A stretch of DNA of 64,000 bases, taken from Myotis daubentonii (lineage: Eukaryota > Chordata > Mammalia > Chiroptera > Vespertilionidae). Each line of letters opens with the position of its first letter. The first letter of the stretch is position 1. Made by a program: the position numbers and the translations under genes. The notes beneath the pieces were generated by a model, which saw only the letters and a program-made list of their open reading frames with translations, was not told the origin of the DNA and searched no databases. The stretch spans positions 52,971,408 to 53,035,407 of the forward strand of contig NC_081848.1 in the NCBI RefSeq assembly GCF_963259705.1. Reading direction: 5' to 3'. Shown here one piece after another: positions 12,173 to 22,680 of the stretch.

Positions 12173-12379
12173 TTATAATTTTCATCTATATTCATGAGAG
12201 GGGTTGGTCTGTAGTTCACTTTTCTCATAATGTCCATGTCAGGTGTTGTCTGTACGGTTATGTTGGCCTCATATGATCACTTAGGTTTATTTTTTTACTA
12301 TTTGCTAAAAAAATTGTGTAAGATTGGTTTCTGCTACTTTTAATCTGTATGAGCATCTCTTTTTCCCTCTCATAAAGCT

Positions 12380-12535
12380 TATGAGGTAGTCATCAAAATA
12401 GGGTATGGTTGTCTTCTTTTACAGTTGAGAAAACTGAAGCTTAGAAAGTGAAGCAGGATTAGGCAGCTGATAGTTACTGATCTGATACTGAAAGCCAGTT
12501 CTGCCTCACTTCCAAGCCCATGCTGCCTAAAGCAA
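12380..12535 (-). repeat. MIR SINE, antisense
   Basis: Antisense MIR: CTTTTACAGTTGAGAAAACTGAAGCTTAGAAAG followed by CAGCTGATAG and CCAGTTCTGCCTCACTTCCAAGCCCATGC. Confidence 0.65.
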
Positions 12536-12539
12536 ACGG

Positions 12540-14930
12540 AAAAAAATGCCCGAGTGGTCTTAAGAAATATTAGAAGTTGTTTTTGTTTTTTTTTTAAAAC
12601 TTAGAAAACTTCTTTTGAAAACTTTCTTTCTGCTAGTTTAAGAATCACACTCTTGATGACAGCCTCTTAGCTGTTTGTGAGGATTGTGGCTTAAAGTAGC
12701 TAAACTTTATAATTCTCTATTGGCTCTGTCCAATGAAAGCCCATCCATTCCAAAAGTGAACAAAATCAGTTTTATTTTAATGTGGGAACAGATAGTTATG
12801 TGGAATTTACTGGAATTCCTATTTTTCCAAATCCACCAAGTCCTGGCAAAAGTTCTTTGGCTTTGTAGAAGTCAAGACATTTTGTATCTTGACTTTTTCC
12901 AGCAAATGATAGGTCAAGAGTCAGCTCATCCTATACTGACAGGTCCAAGGATACCGGAAAAAGCTTCATATTAGGAAAATAGGAGATGATTCTCAACACT
13001 TTTATCTAGTACTTTATTTTCCCCCAAGTTCAGTTATTCTCATCCAAAAGCTTTTCTTACAAAAAGAAAGTTTAACTTTTATTTCATATGGAAGCGTCTT
13101 TTCCATCTGTTACGTGATACAAAATACATGATACAAAAGAGTCCAGGTTTTCAAACAATTATTTACTAATGACTTCTCATTCTATAGCTATTTGCATTTT
13201 GTTTTTAGGATTGTATTGGGAATATCTGACTCCTTTATGAGTTTTGAGCAAGTTACAGTGTTGTTTATTCACTAATGTGCATAATGCCAATAATATTTTA
13301 TTTCCTTCATATTAACGCCTCAATAAGTTTCTCTCATTTCCAGATAACTTAATTGGAAAGTCTGGTTTCTTTTGAAACAACTTTGCATTTTTAAAGTATA
13401 AAACATTATTTAGTAAAACCTATAAGAGAATATTAGAGAAAGTTCTTTTTAGGAAAAAAATGTTCTGTGTATCAGGATTTTAGAGTGGGAACCTTTTTTT
13501 AAAGATGTTGTTTAATCCTTCAAGTACTAGCTCATCAATAGATCATCTTCTTCACAATTACTGTATTTATTGTTTTGTTAAATTATTTATTAATTATTGA
13601 TGCCTCCAACAATAGAGACACAGATTTAGTTTAAAGAATAGATATTATTTTTTTGACATGGTCACCTTAAAAATTGGAGTTAAAGTACTGGCTTGCTGAT
13701 CTTTTTCCTTTTTTTTAGTCCTACTAGTAATAGTAGATCTTTATTCTCCTATTCTATAGGTCCAATTGTTTAATGTATGGACTCTATAGTTAGTAAGGTT
13801 AATTATTAGCATGAGAATTAAGGATTATATTTTGGTTTTTATATAAAGCTAAACATGGATGTACTTGAAAATAATTATTTGTGCTGAATAATAATAAAGT
13901 TTGAGTTTTGAGCGTTCATTATATTAGTGGAATTGGAAACACTTGTTATATAAGTTGAATTAAAATTCTGAAATAAAAAAGGAAATTAATTGACTTTATT
14001 ATAATGCTGTGAAAGAGGAGAAAAAGGTAAACTGTCAAAAATAAGTATTTAGAAAGGGATATTTTAACATTTATTTTCTTATGAGTATAGTGCTTTAAAA
14101 ACTGTCCTAGAGAAGGCTTGCCAGTTTTTCTCATTTTTAGGTTAATATTTCTTAAAATATTTTCTGAGTAAAAAAATAATTACCAAAACTCCAGATGTTT
14201 TTTTCCCTCTAAATGAAGTTTTCCCTTTTTTCCTAAGTTCTCACTTCTAACATTTAAATGATACTGTTGTTGGTAAGATCTAATAAGAGTTAATTTATAC
14301 TCCTATTGTAGATGTTCTAATGTTATTACGTATTTCCTTTTCTGTATTTTACCATGGTTCAGTTACTCTATGGGAACCCGACACAGTGAAAGGGCAAAAG
14401 GGTTAGTTAAGAAGAGAAAAGAAATGAAACTGAAACTAAAAGTGGTTAAATATACACTAGTTAGTTATCAGTTACCACTTGCATATTATCCATAGTAAAT
14501 TTTAAAATTTTTACTGTTTTTTCCTTGTTTCTTAGAAGCCGTGCTTGGTCTACTTTGGTCATATAATAGAGCTGAGTGTTAATTATGTGCATAACATTTC
14601 TGTTAGCATCCAGCTCATTGTATGTGTTCCAGTGGTAATAACCAATATTAATGTTAATTTTATAAAACATATAGAGCTTAATATTCTCCACATAAAGAAT
14701 TAATCTTCCCCACAATTCTTTTGTGTGCATTTTAATGGCAAAAATAAATTTATTTGTATTCTAACTCTCTTCCACCCACATGTTGGACTTTTCTTAAGTT
14801 TTCTTGAATAAGATGGCTAAAATGAATACTACATATTGTCTGTATTGTAATTGTCTTTGGATTCCAATTACCTAGACCATTTCTGTACAACTGATAATCA
14901 AAAATAGCTTTCAAAAACTGAAAATTTTTT
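12540..14930. other. Unique AT-rich DNA, nothing assigned
   Basis: 2.4 kb with no transposon signature I recognise and no convincing ORF; the 96-residue (12684) and 89-residue (14461) frames lack a conserved motif. This is one of the longest repeat-poor stretches in the window, so any exon or enhancer here would need conservation data. Confidence 0.5.
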
Positions 14931-15142
14931 TTAAAAATATATTTTATTGATTTTTTACAGAGAAGAAGGGAGAGGGATAGAAAGTCAGAAACATCGATGA
15001 GAGAGATCGATCAGCTGCCTCCTGCACGCCCCCCCAGTGGGGACGTGCCTGCGACCAAGGCACATGCCCCCGACCAGAATCGAACCCGGGACCCTTGAGT
15101 CCGCAGGCCGACGCTCTATCCACTGAGCCAAACCGGTTCGGC
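14931..15142 (-). repeat. VES SINE, antisense, near consensus
   Basis: Minus-strand VES with well-kept boxes (GCCGAACCGGTTTGGCTCAG head; GGTTCGATTC). It is flanked by AAAAACTGAAAATTTTT / AAAAATTGAAAATTTTT. Confidence 0.9.
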
Positions 15143-15149
15143 AAAAAAT

Positions 15150-16370
15150 TGAAAATTTTTAACAAAATTTCTGTTTAATTCTTATAATACATTTTTATTT
15201 CTTGCAGTTTAAAATCAAGTAGTACTAAGACTTAAAATGAAAAATTGCAGTACCCTTTCTAATTCTTCCCCATTCTTTAGTCCTGCTCCCCAGATAGAAC
15301 CACACCTAATTATTTTCACCGTTTCTTATGGTATTTATCTGTATAATTTAAAATAATAATGATGCTTCTACCAGTTTTTTTGGTTTAAGCAATTCCTCTA
15401 TGGTAATTGAATTTAGGTCTCTTAGAATCCATCCCTCACATTCCTCTTCCATTCTCTCACTATAGTTGTGTCACAACTTTAAAATCTATTTTTTATGTTT
15501 GCATTCTTTGATTATAGAAACACTGTTTACTGTTGAACTAAGTAATCCCTCTCCTGCCCACACACACCCTTTGTTTAAAAGCATCCAGTGTTACTATTAA
15601 AAAGTCCAAGGGCATTCTGATTTCTCTTTGGAAGCTTTATGGTTTTCTTTACCCTGGTGTTCACACATTTTGTGATATTCTGCCTTGGTATATATGTCTT
15701 TTTTTTTTTTTCACTTGTTGATATTTGATGGGTCTTTTTTATTTAGGAGGTTCATATCTTTTAATTTGGGGACATTTTCCTGTGGTTTTTGGTAATTTCC
15801 TCTTTTCCCTTTTTTAAAATTCTTTCTTTATAAACTTTTTATTAGTTGGACATTGTATCTCCTAGGTTGATATTGTATCTCCTAGATTGTTTAGTTAAAA
15901 AATCTTTTTCTTCCAAAGTCCATCTCTAAGGCTTTTTGTTTTACTTTTCTAGTTGTTCGTAACATCATCTTTCTATCCTTCTACTGTATTATAAAGTTAT
16001 TAATCTAGTTTTAATTTCTAAAAGGGCTTTCTTGTTCTCTGTTTCCACTTTAATATTATGTTTTTGTTTCATGTACTATCTATTCTTATCTGAGATTATT
16101 GATAACACTTTATTGATGTTTTTCTGTTTCTTTACCTCCTAGTTTCTAATTTCTTGTGGCTCATTTTGGTCTTTTCTACTTCTTAGTTCTCTCAAAAGCA
16201 GAATCTAGATATTCTATCTTTGGTTAATTTGGAAGATGATTCTAGGAATTGTAATGAGAGAACAGGGACGTGAAACAGGAAGAGAGGAAAGCTATTAAAG
16301 GGTGTATTGATTGAGATACATACTGCTGTGGGCAGTTGGGGTACAGTATACCAAAGACCCTCGGAGAGAT
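15150..16370. other. Unassigned T-rich DNA
   Basis: T-rich sequence without a gene. 15.7-16.2 kb looks like a very old LINE read in antisense, but I cannot align it to a named family. A 23-bp near duplication (TTGTATCTCCTAGGTTGATA / TTGTATCTCCTAGATTGTTT) lies at about 15.85-15.89 kb. Confidence 0.4.
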
Positions 16371-16374
16371 TGTA

Positions 16375-16570
16375 TAGAACTGTGTTATCCAGTACTAACC
16401 ACTAGCCACATATGGCTATTCAAATTTAAGTTTAAATTAACTAAGTTAAATATTAATAAAATTAAAAATTCTGGTTTTAGTCACATTAACCACATTTCAA
16501 GTGTTCAATACCCACTTGTGTCTAGTAGTGGCTACCATACTGGACAGTACAAATACGGAACCTTTCCATA
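16375..16570. mobile_element. MER5-like hAT-Charlie remnant
   Basis: TAGCCACATATGGCTATTCAAATTTAAG, then CACATTTCAAGTGTTCAATA, CTAGTAGTGGCTACCATACTGGACAG and CCTTTCCAT occur in the order known for MER5A/B elements. Ancient and internally deleted. Four bases downstream lies a younger hAT. Confidence 0.8.
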
Positions 16571-16581
16571 GTGATTTAGAC

Positions 16582-16807
16582 CAGTGGTCGGCAAACTGTG
16601 GCTCGGCAAACCGCGGTTCGCGAGCCACATGCGGCTCTTGGGCCCCTTGAGTGTGGCTCTTCCACAAAATACCGACTTCTGCGCATGGGCCATGAAGTTT
16701 CAATGGCACTGTATGTGCCCGCCCGCACGTGGTATTCTGTGGAAGAGCCACACTCAAGGGTCCCAAGAGCCGCATGTGGCTTGCGAGCCACGGTTTGCCA
16801 ACCACGG
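16582..16807. mobile_element. Short hAT with duplicated terminal segment
   Basis: Bounded by CAGTGGTCGGCAAACTG and TTTGCCAACCACGG, with an exact 8-bp TSD ATTTAGAC at 16574-16581 and 16808-16815. Same family as 7279-7430 but longer. The GGCTCGGCAAACCGCGGTTCG stretch right after the left end repeats the terminal motif, so the end was partly duplicated. No transposase. Confidence 0.88.
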
Positions 16808-16899
16808 ATTTAGACCATACTTCAACATTGTTTGTACCACTGAGGTGAGAGAAAGGTAAACTCTTTATCTACCAATATCTTTCCCTGATTAGTTAAAGG

Positions 16900-17530
16900 T
16901 TGCTCCTGGAGTTAACTCCCTGTCACGGCTGGCCTGCCTCTTATAGCTGATTGGTGCGCCGGGGCCCCGCCTCTGTGGAGAGCCTCACAAGTAGTTGAGG
17001 GCGGAGGTTCGGTTCGCCGCAGAGGGCCAGGAGCCGAATGACCGGGTTGGAGCAGAGGAGCGGACGTGGCCCCCCTGGACTGGGCTGCACTTCGCTGGCC
17101 ATTGGGCCTGCGCTTGTGCGTGCTGTGCTGTGCGGTGAGTCCGGCCGCCCACCTGCACCTCCGTGTCAGTGGGACGCGTCGCTATCACTCCGCAGGTGCG
17201 GCACCCTCAGTGGGCAGGGGTCCACGGCGGGTGGCAAGCAGGGATATGCGCTTGCCGCAGTGGCAACACCTTGGCTGCAGAATTGGGGAGTTGCCAGGAT
17301 GGAGGTGGGGGACAGGGGCGCGATGGCTGCAGTGGTGACGGGCTCCTGTCACTGCCAGCCTGCCAGGGTGGGCATCCCGGCGGCGGCGGGTCCCAGCCGA
17401 GCGTGGGCAGCGAGGTCTCTGGGTTTGCCTGCTTTCCCGGGCATCCCACGATGTCCCTGGTTGGCTAGGTCCTTGGGTCGCCTTGCATCCTTGCCGCGTT
17501 TGGGGACAGTGCTTGTTTTAAACACGAATT
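16900..17530 (+). promoter_or_regulatory. CpG island, candidate promoter and first exon
   Basis: About 630 bp of GC-rich DNA with dozens of CpG dinucleotides in an otherwise CpG-poor, AT-rich region. Visible elements: inverted CCAAT (ATTGG) at 16950-16954 and 17101-17105, a GC box CCCCGCC at 16965-16971, an ATG at 17038, and a consensus splice donor GCG/GTGAGT with the intron starting at 17135. A frame from 17038 stays open through the island. I do not recognise the peptide. It could be a promoter and exon 1, an old LTR, or a retrocopy of a CpG-rich 5' UTR. No TATA box or poly(A) is evident. No Helitron or retroposon boundary encloses it. Confidence 0.5.
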
Positions 17531-17997
17531 ATTAAAAAGGACATTCCGCTTTCCAGTTAGATACCAGCAATACTTATGATGAAAAGTATTGTATAGTCTC
17601 ATATTTTTCATTTTAATGGCAAGAATTTTTTCAAAAGACTGAACCAGCATTTCTGAATCATGATTTTGTATTAAAACTTATTGATCTAATTGGTTTGGGA
17701 TGGAGATCCAGGCCTAGATTATTTTTTAATGTGCCCCCGATAATTATAATGTCTAGACAGGGTTAAGAAACACTGAATTACAAATTGATCTGTACATTTA
17801 ATAAAATTATAGCACAAATTATAGCAGTCTTTTACTTTTCTTTTTTTAAAGGAGTTGATAATCTAATTTTAAAATTTACATGGAAAGACAAATAGTCAAG
17901 ACAATAAAATAAGAAGAGCATAGTTGGATTTACACTACTTGATTTCAAAATTTATTTAAATACAGTGTGATAAGACAGACATTATGGATCAGTGTTG

Positions 17998-18105
17998 ATG
18001 ATTTCTTTTGCTGTGCAGAAGCTTCTTAGTTTGTTGTCCAATTTGTTTATTTTTTCCTTTGTTTCTCTTGTCCTAGGAGATATATTGGCAAAAATATTAG
18101 AAAGA
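17998..18105 (-). mobile_element. Antisense L1 patch inside sense L1
   Basis: About 108 bp reading TTCTTTTGCTGTGCAGAAGCTTC and TTTCTCTTGTCCTAGGAGATA, which is ORF2 in antisense, lies between two sense L1 segments. It has no poly(A) and no clear TSD. Confidence 0.7.
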
Positions 18106-18182
18106 GATAGCCTTTTCAATAAATGTATTGGAACAATTGGATAAACAGTATGGAAAAAAATAAATACTGACTCTTACCTCAC

Positions 18183-18385
18183 CAGGAGTCCTCAAACTAC
18201 GGCCCGTGGGCCACATACAAATACAAATATTGTATTTGTACCCGTTTTGTTTTTTTACTTCAAAATAAGATATGTGCAGTGTGCATAGGAATTTGTTCAT
18301 AGTTTTTTTTAAACTATAGTCCGGCCCTCCAACGGTCTGAGGGACAGTGAACTGGCCTCCTGTTTAAAAAGTTTGAGGACCCCTG
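18183..18385. mobile_element. Non-autonomous hAT
   Basis: Inverted termini CAGGAGTCCTCAAACT and AGTTTGAGGACCCCTG. It interrupts L1 within CTTACCTCAC/ACCAT, with CCTCAC on the left and CCTCAGAC on the right as a damaged 8-bp TSD. The interior has GGCCCGTGGGCC near the left end and a CCGGCCCTC block near the right. Confidence 0.8.
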
Positions 18386-18650
18386 CCTCAGACCATGCAC
18401 AAAATATAGGTTGTAGACCAAAATTAAAAACTACACTACCACCATATAAAACATCTGGAAGAAAACACTGAACATAAATAATACAAAGCATAAAAAAAAA
18501 AATTAAACTGGATTTTATAAAAGTTAAAAAAGAGTTTGTTTGAAAGTTAGCTGTAAGAAAATGAAAAGATAATCCCCTAGCATGGGAAAAATATTCATAA
18601 TATCTATATCAGACCAATGACTTACATCTAGAACATTTAAAAAACTCTTA

Positions 18651-19127
18651 TCCTATATAATAAAAGGCTAATATGCAAATTGACCAAATAGTGGAACAAC
18701 TGGTTGCTATGACGTGCACTGACCACCAGGGGGCAGATGCTCAACACAGGAGCTGCCGCCCTGACTGGTTTGGCTCAGTGGATAGAGCGTTGGCCTGTGT
18801 ACTCAAGGGTCCCAGGTTCGAGTCTGGTCACAGGCACCAAAAAAATAATAATAAAATTAAAAATAATAATAATAAAAAAAACCACACAGGAGCTGCCCCC
18901 TGGTAGTCAGTGTGCTCCCACAGGGGTAGCACTGCTAGCCAGAAGCCAGACTCATGGCTGGTGAATGCAGCGGCGGTGGTGGGAGCCTCTCCTACCTCTG
19001 TAGCAGTGCTAAGGATGTCTGACCGGCAGTCAGACATCCCCTGAGGCTCCTGGACTGTGAGAGGGCGCAAGCCAGGCTGAGGACCTCACCCCCTCGAGTT
19101 CATGAATTTCGTACACCAGGCCTTTAG
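18651..19127 (+). mobile_element. HeliBat-type Helitron (subfamily B) with nested mini-SINE
   Basis: Starts TCCTATATAATAAAAGGC after host A (18650) and ends GGCCTTTAG before host T (19128); the canonical CTAG has become TTAG. Interior matches the B units at 31655, 44969 and 57290, for example GGTGGTGGGAGCCTCTCC. A 126-bp tRNA-headed SINE sits at 18758-18883. Inserted in L1. Confidence 0.9.
18758..18883 (+). repeat. Mini-SINE: VES tRNA head only
   Basis: Consists of just the tRNA-like head (GCCCTGACTGGTTTGGCTCAGTGG, B box GGTTCGAGTC) ending ACAGGCACC and followed by an A/AAT-rich tail. It lacks the CT-rich and GAAATCAATAAA parts of VES. A perfect 14-bp TSD, ACACAGGAGCTGCC, at 18744-18757 and 18884-18897 shows that this short form retrotransposed as such and was not truncated later. 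Confidence 0.88.
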
Positions 19128-19683
19128 TTATACAATAAAAAGACGTCAAATGATCCAGTTAAAATTAGGCAAAAGATTTGAAGACTGGTAGGAATATAAA
19201 ATTGCATATTCTCTTGGAAAATATTTTGACAGTTTAGCATATGATTTTGGAATCCTTTCTTAGGTATTCACCAAAGAGGAATGAAAACATATGTCCACAG
19301 AAAAATTTGTTTGTTATAGCACATTAGTTCATAATAGCTCTAAATTAGAAACAATCCAAATGTTTATCATATGAGGTTATCTAAACAGATTGTGGTATAT
19401 CCATTCCCATATAGAATACTGCTTACTAATAAAAAGGAATGACCTTAATACACAGAGTACTCATAGTTGAATCTCAAAACATTAACAGAAACATTATGCT
19501 AAATGGAAGAAGCCATGTACAAAAGAATAAATCCTGTATACATCAATTTATATTAAATTATAGAAAATAGAAACTAACTTGCAGTGTCAAAAAGCTGATC
19601 ACTGGTTGTTTGGGGCTAGTGGTAGGGCAAATTGCAGAGGAGCAAGAGGAAACTTTTTTGTGAATGAATGTTTTATATCTTAA

Positions 19684-20103
19684 CTAGAGGACTGGTACAC
19701 AAATTCATGCACTCGGGGGGGGGGGGGGGCGTTCCTTGGCCTGGCCAGTGGGATCAGGGTGAAACTGGCTCTCTGACATCCCCCAAGGGGTCCCGGAATG
19801 CAAGAGGGCACAGGCCAGGCTGAGGGACCCCACCGGTTCACAATCAGGCTGGGGAGGGACGCAAGAGGTTGGCCAGCCAGGGAGGGACCACAGGAGGGCT
19901 CCAGGCATGTCCAGCCCATCTCGCTCAGTCCTGATGGGCCGGACCCCAGCAGCAAGCTAACCTACTGGTTGGAGCATCTGCCCCCTGGTGGTCAGTGCAC
20001 GTCATAGCGAGCAGTTGAGTAGCCTTAGCATATCATTAGTATATTACACTTTGGTTGAATGGCCGATCAGACACTTAGCATATTAGACTTTTATTATATA
20101 GGA
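19684..20103 (-). mobile_element. HeliBat-type Helitron (subfamily C)
   Basis: On the minus strand it starts TCCTATATAATAAAAGTC and ends CCTCTAG between host A and T, 420 bp long like the copy at 6549-6970. It carries a 15-G run near its 3' end (19715-19729). Inserted in L1. Confidence 0.92.
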
Positions 20104-20270
20104 TTATGGTGGTGGTTACACAGTTGTATAATATTTGTCAAAAATTATCAAACTACACATTTTAAGTGGGTATATATAAATTTATTTTAATAAGTTTGAT
20201 TTTAGAAAAAGGACCATTGGATTGCACAATTCCATGTTTCTGTCCAATAACCATATATCCTTTTTTCTTT

Positions 20271-20493
20271 CTTTATTTTTTAAAATATATTTCTTTATTG
20301 ATTTCAGAAAGGAAGGGAGAGGGGAGAGAGAGAAACATCAATGATGAGAGAGAATCATTGATTGGCTGCCTCCTGCGTGCCCCCTACTGGGGATGTGCCC
20401 GCAACCCAGGTACATGCCCTTGGCTGGAATCGAACCTGGGACCCTTCAGTCCACAGGCTGACGCTCTATCCACTGAGCCACGCTGGCTAGGGC
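20271..20493 (-). repeat. VES SINE, antisense
   Basis: Full-length minus-strand VES (GCCCTAGCCAGCGTGGCTCAG head) with perfect 15-bp TSD TATCCTTTTTTCTTT at 20256-20270 and 20494-20508. Confidence 0.92.
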
Positions 20494-20546
20494 TATCCTT
20501 TTTTCTTTAAAGAATACTGTTTTTCTTTAAGTGTTTTGTGGGTTTT

Positions 20547-20763
20547 TTTTGTTTGTTTTTTAGAGAGAGAGAGAGGAAGGTCCAGGGAGAGACATTGATG
20601 TGAGAGTGTAACACATCAATGAGCTGCATCATGCATTCCCCCCTGTCTCCTGTCCCGAGGGATGGAGCCTGAAATATGGACATGTGCCCTGACCTGGAAT
20701 TGAACCAGCAACCTCTTGGTTCACGGGAGGATGCCCAGCCAACGGCAGCACACCAACCAGGGC
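20547..20763 (-). repeat. Older VES-type SINE, antisense
   Basis: Minus-strand copy with head GCCCTGGTTGGTGTGCTGCCGTTGGC and a diverged middle. The A box is disrupted. No clean TSD. Confidence 0.72.
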
Positions 20764-21039
20764 TTGTGTGTCGTTGTTATAAGTTTTAAATTATTACTTA
20801 TTACTTTAATCTTATTGACATACGCTGACAGCTTAATTTGTATTATAATACAATTCTAGAATCAAAATTACATTTCTAGAAAAATTGTAACTGCTCTTTT
20901 AACTCTGTGTGTGAATTTTGTGTGTGTGTGAGTAGTCTTTACCCTAGGAGCACCCCCCAAAAAACAACAACCGCCACCAACAACTGGGGACTTGTAGCTT
21001 TATTTCATATTGTGTAAAATAGAGGCAAAGACAGTTTTT

Positions 21040-21255
21040 AAAAATATATATTTTATTGATTTTTTACAGAGAGGAAGGGAGAAGGACAGAGAGTTAGAAA
21101 CATCGATGTGAGAGAAACATCGATCAGCTGCCTCCTGCACACCCCCTACTGGGGAGGTGCCCGTAACCAAGGTACATGCCCTTGACCGGAATCGAACCTG
21201 GGACCCTTCAGTCCGCAGGCTGACACTCTATCCACTGAGCCAAACCAGTTAGAGC
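21040..21255 (-). repeat. VES SINE, antisense
   Basis: Full-length minus-strand VES with TSD CAAAGACAGTTTTT / CAAAGACGGTTTTT at 21026-21039 and 21256-21269. Confidence 0.92.
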
Positions 21256-21673
21256 CAAAGACGGTTTTTGTTTTATGACTTCAAGTACCTGTCAGTGGTC
21301 AAACTGCAGTGTTTATGGTTGAATATAGAGTATTGACTGTGGAGAAAGTATATATATATGTAATCTTGGCTCTTTTATAAACAAAACATTTTAATCTTTA
21401 ATTGCATGTTGATAAAGCATGAATATTGACATAGCATTAAATGTGTGTTACATTAAGTGTATAGCATTGAGGGAATATTTTATATAAATAATATTAAGGG
21501 GATATTATATATATAAAAAGAGGTAATATGCAAATTAGCCGGGACGCCATAACAGTCACGACCAGCTCAGGTGGAGGCTGCGTGCGCAGATGGGCGGGAG
21601 GGGACTTCATGCCTGGTGAGGCAAGCCACGGATGGCGCAGGCCTGGAGCAGACACACACGGGGGGAGAGGAGG

Positions 21674-22620
21674 TGCCGGGGTCCGACCCCAGCGGGTCCA
21701 GGGGTCCCCAAAGGCGTAGACGGAGTCGGCGAAGAAGGAAGGACACGGAGACAGTGTTCAGTTGATCAGCAGCCTAGCTAGGATCTCCAGCCAGGATCTC
21801 CAGCCAAGTTCTGGTCTGGATCTCCAGCGAGGTTCTGCTTAGGATCTCCAGCCAGGTTCTGTGTCCATGTTCTCTTGCTAGGTTCTCCAGCCAGGTTCAG
21901 TCACCAGGTTCTAGTCAGGTTCTCTTGCCAATTTCTGTAGTCAGGTTCAGTCCAGGATCTTTTGCCATGTTCTCTCCAGCGAAGTTCTTCTGTCTCTAGA
22001 GAACATTCTGTGTAGGTTCTGTGCCTAGGTTCTGAGTGTAGGTTCTGTGTTCTAAGTTCTGTGTTGTTACATCTGTATTTATACCAGTTGATTCAATCCC
22101 ATCAATCTCTATTCCAAAGGTTAGGGCGTTTCTTATCTCCATTCCAGGGAGTAAAGATTATGTAGCTTAAGCATGATTGTTCATAGTTAAAGTGATTAAT
22201 TACCCGCCTGGCACTTAGTTGAGGGGTTTTATTCCCTCCCTAACTTCAGGGGAAAATCCCTACCTGGGGATTCAACCTTTCTCAGAGAGGTGACCTTGGT
22301 TAAAACACAGTGCCAAGAAGGTGAGCAAACATAGTAAGAACCGTATGCCATATATGCCAGGTCCCTTGAAATAGCAAGGATGGACCGGCTCCTGGCAAGG
22401 AGGGGCCTGCCCAAGCCGCCGTGACACAGCTGGAGCAGGCCCGGAGCGGAGACAGGGGGACCTGCCAGCCAGGATGAACCAGCAGTCCCGCCTCTGCACG
22501 TAAGCTGCAGAGGAAACACCTTTTCTGACGGCTCATTGGCTAAGCTCCCTGCACACCACTCACAGTGTTCTTGGTAATTTGGGTAATAAGAATCCAAGAA
22601 GGTGATCTAGGGTTTTTCCA
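21674..22620 (-). mobile_element. ERV-type (class II-like) solo LTR, antisense
   Basis: Minus strand: a TATA box (TATAAATA, plus-strand 22076-22083) precedes a long run of CAGAAC/CTGGAGATC repeats and a U5-like end, TTTGGGGACC to GACCCCGGCA at 21674. Upstream is U3-like sequence with a CCAAT motif and ACTCCCTGGAATGGAGATAAG. TG and CA ends can be drawn at 21674 and 22620, but the flanking six bases do not match, so the U3 boundary is not secure. No internal viral coding sequence is present, so it reads as a solo LTR. Class assignment is from overall layout only. Confidence 0.62.
21775..22065. repeat. Degenerate 'AGGTTCTG / AGGATCTCCAGCC' tandem repeats
   Basis: Roughly 20 imperfect copies of AGGTTCTG-like and AGGATCTCCAGCC-like units within the putative LTR R/U5 region, spacing irregular (about 15-30 bp). 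Confidence 0.8.
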
Positions 22621-22680
22621 CCTCACTCCTGGAGGAAAAAAACGAAGGTCCACTGCTGGAGGGGCTAAGAAATGTCATAT

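Larger units (their letters stand above)
9545..12365 (-). mobile_element. Old L1 LINE, antisense, carrying two VES
   Basis: Antisense L1M-like element. It begins with 3' UTR sequence (TTTTAATTGAGGTATAATGTACATAC), passes through ORF2 C-terminal sequence and reaches reverse-transcriptase sequence (TTTCTGCATCTATTGAGATGA; GGTTGGTCTGTAGTT) near 12.2 kb. The minus-strand ORF at 10534-10908 is an L1 ORF2 scrap, not a gene. Interrupted at 10950-11184 and 11657-11862. Confidence 0.85.
17855..20205 (+). mobile_element. Old sense L1, broken by two Helitrons, one hAT and an antisense L1 patch
   Basis: Sense L1 ORF2 and 3' UTR pieces at 17855-17990, 18106-18182, 18386-18650, 19128-19683 and 20104-20205 join in order once the insertions are removed, for example TTTACATGGAAAGACAAATAG, then CAATAAATGTATTGGAACAATTGGATAAAC, then TTCATAATAGCTCTAAATTAG. 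The reading frame is destroyed. Confidence 0.8.

Noticed and set aside
12684..12974. 96-residue ORF in unique DNA
   Set aside because: Composition is ordinary, no motif, and no second exon or Kozak context supports it. Conservation data could reopen this.
17038..17535. 165-residue ORF in the CpG island as a protein gene
   Set aside because: GC-rich DNA keeps frames open by chance, overlapping frames on both strands are equally long, and no domain is recognisable. The splice donor would end the first exon after about 32 codons, so the full ORF is not the likely product.
22229..22597. 122-residue minus-strand ORF in the LTR-like region
   Set aside because: It lies in U3-like sequence with two other frames open alongside; no viral protein motif is seen. 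U3 open frames are common by chance.
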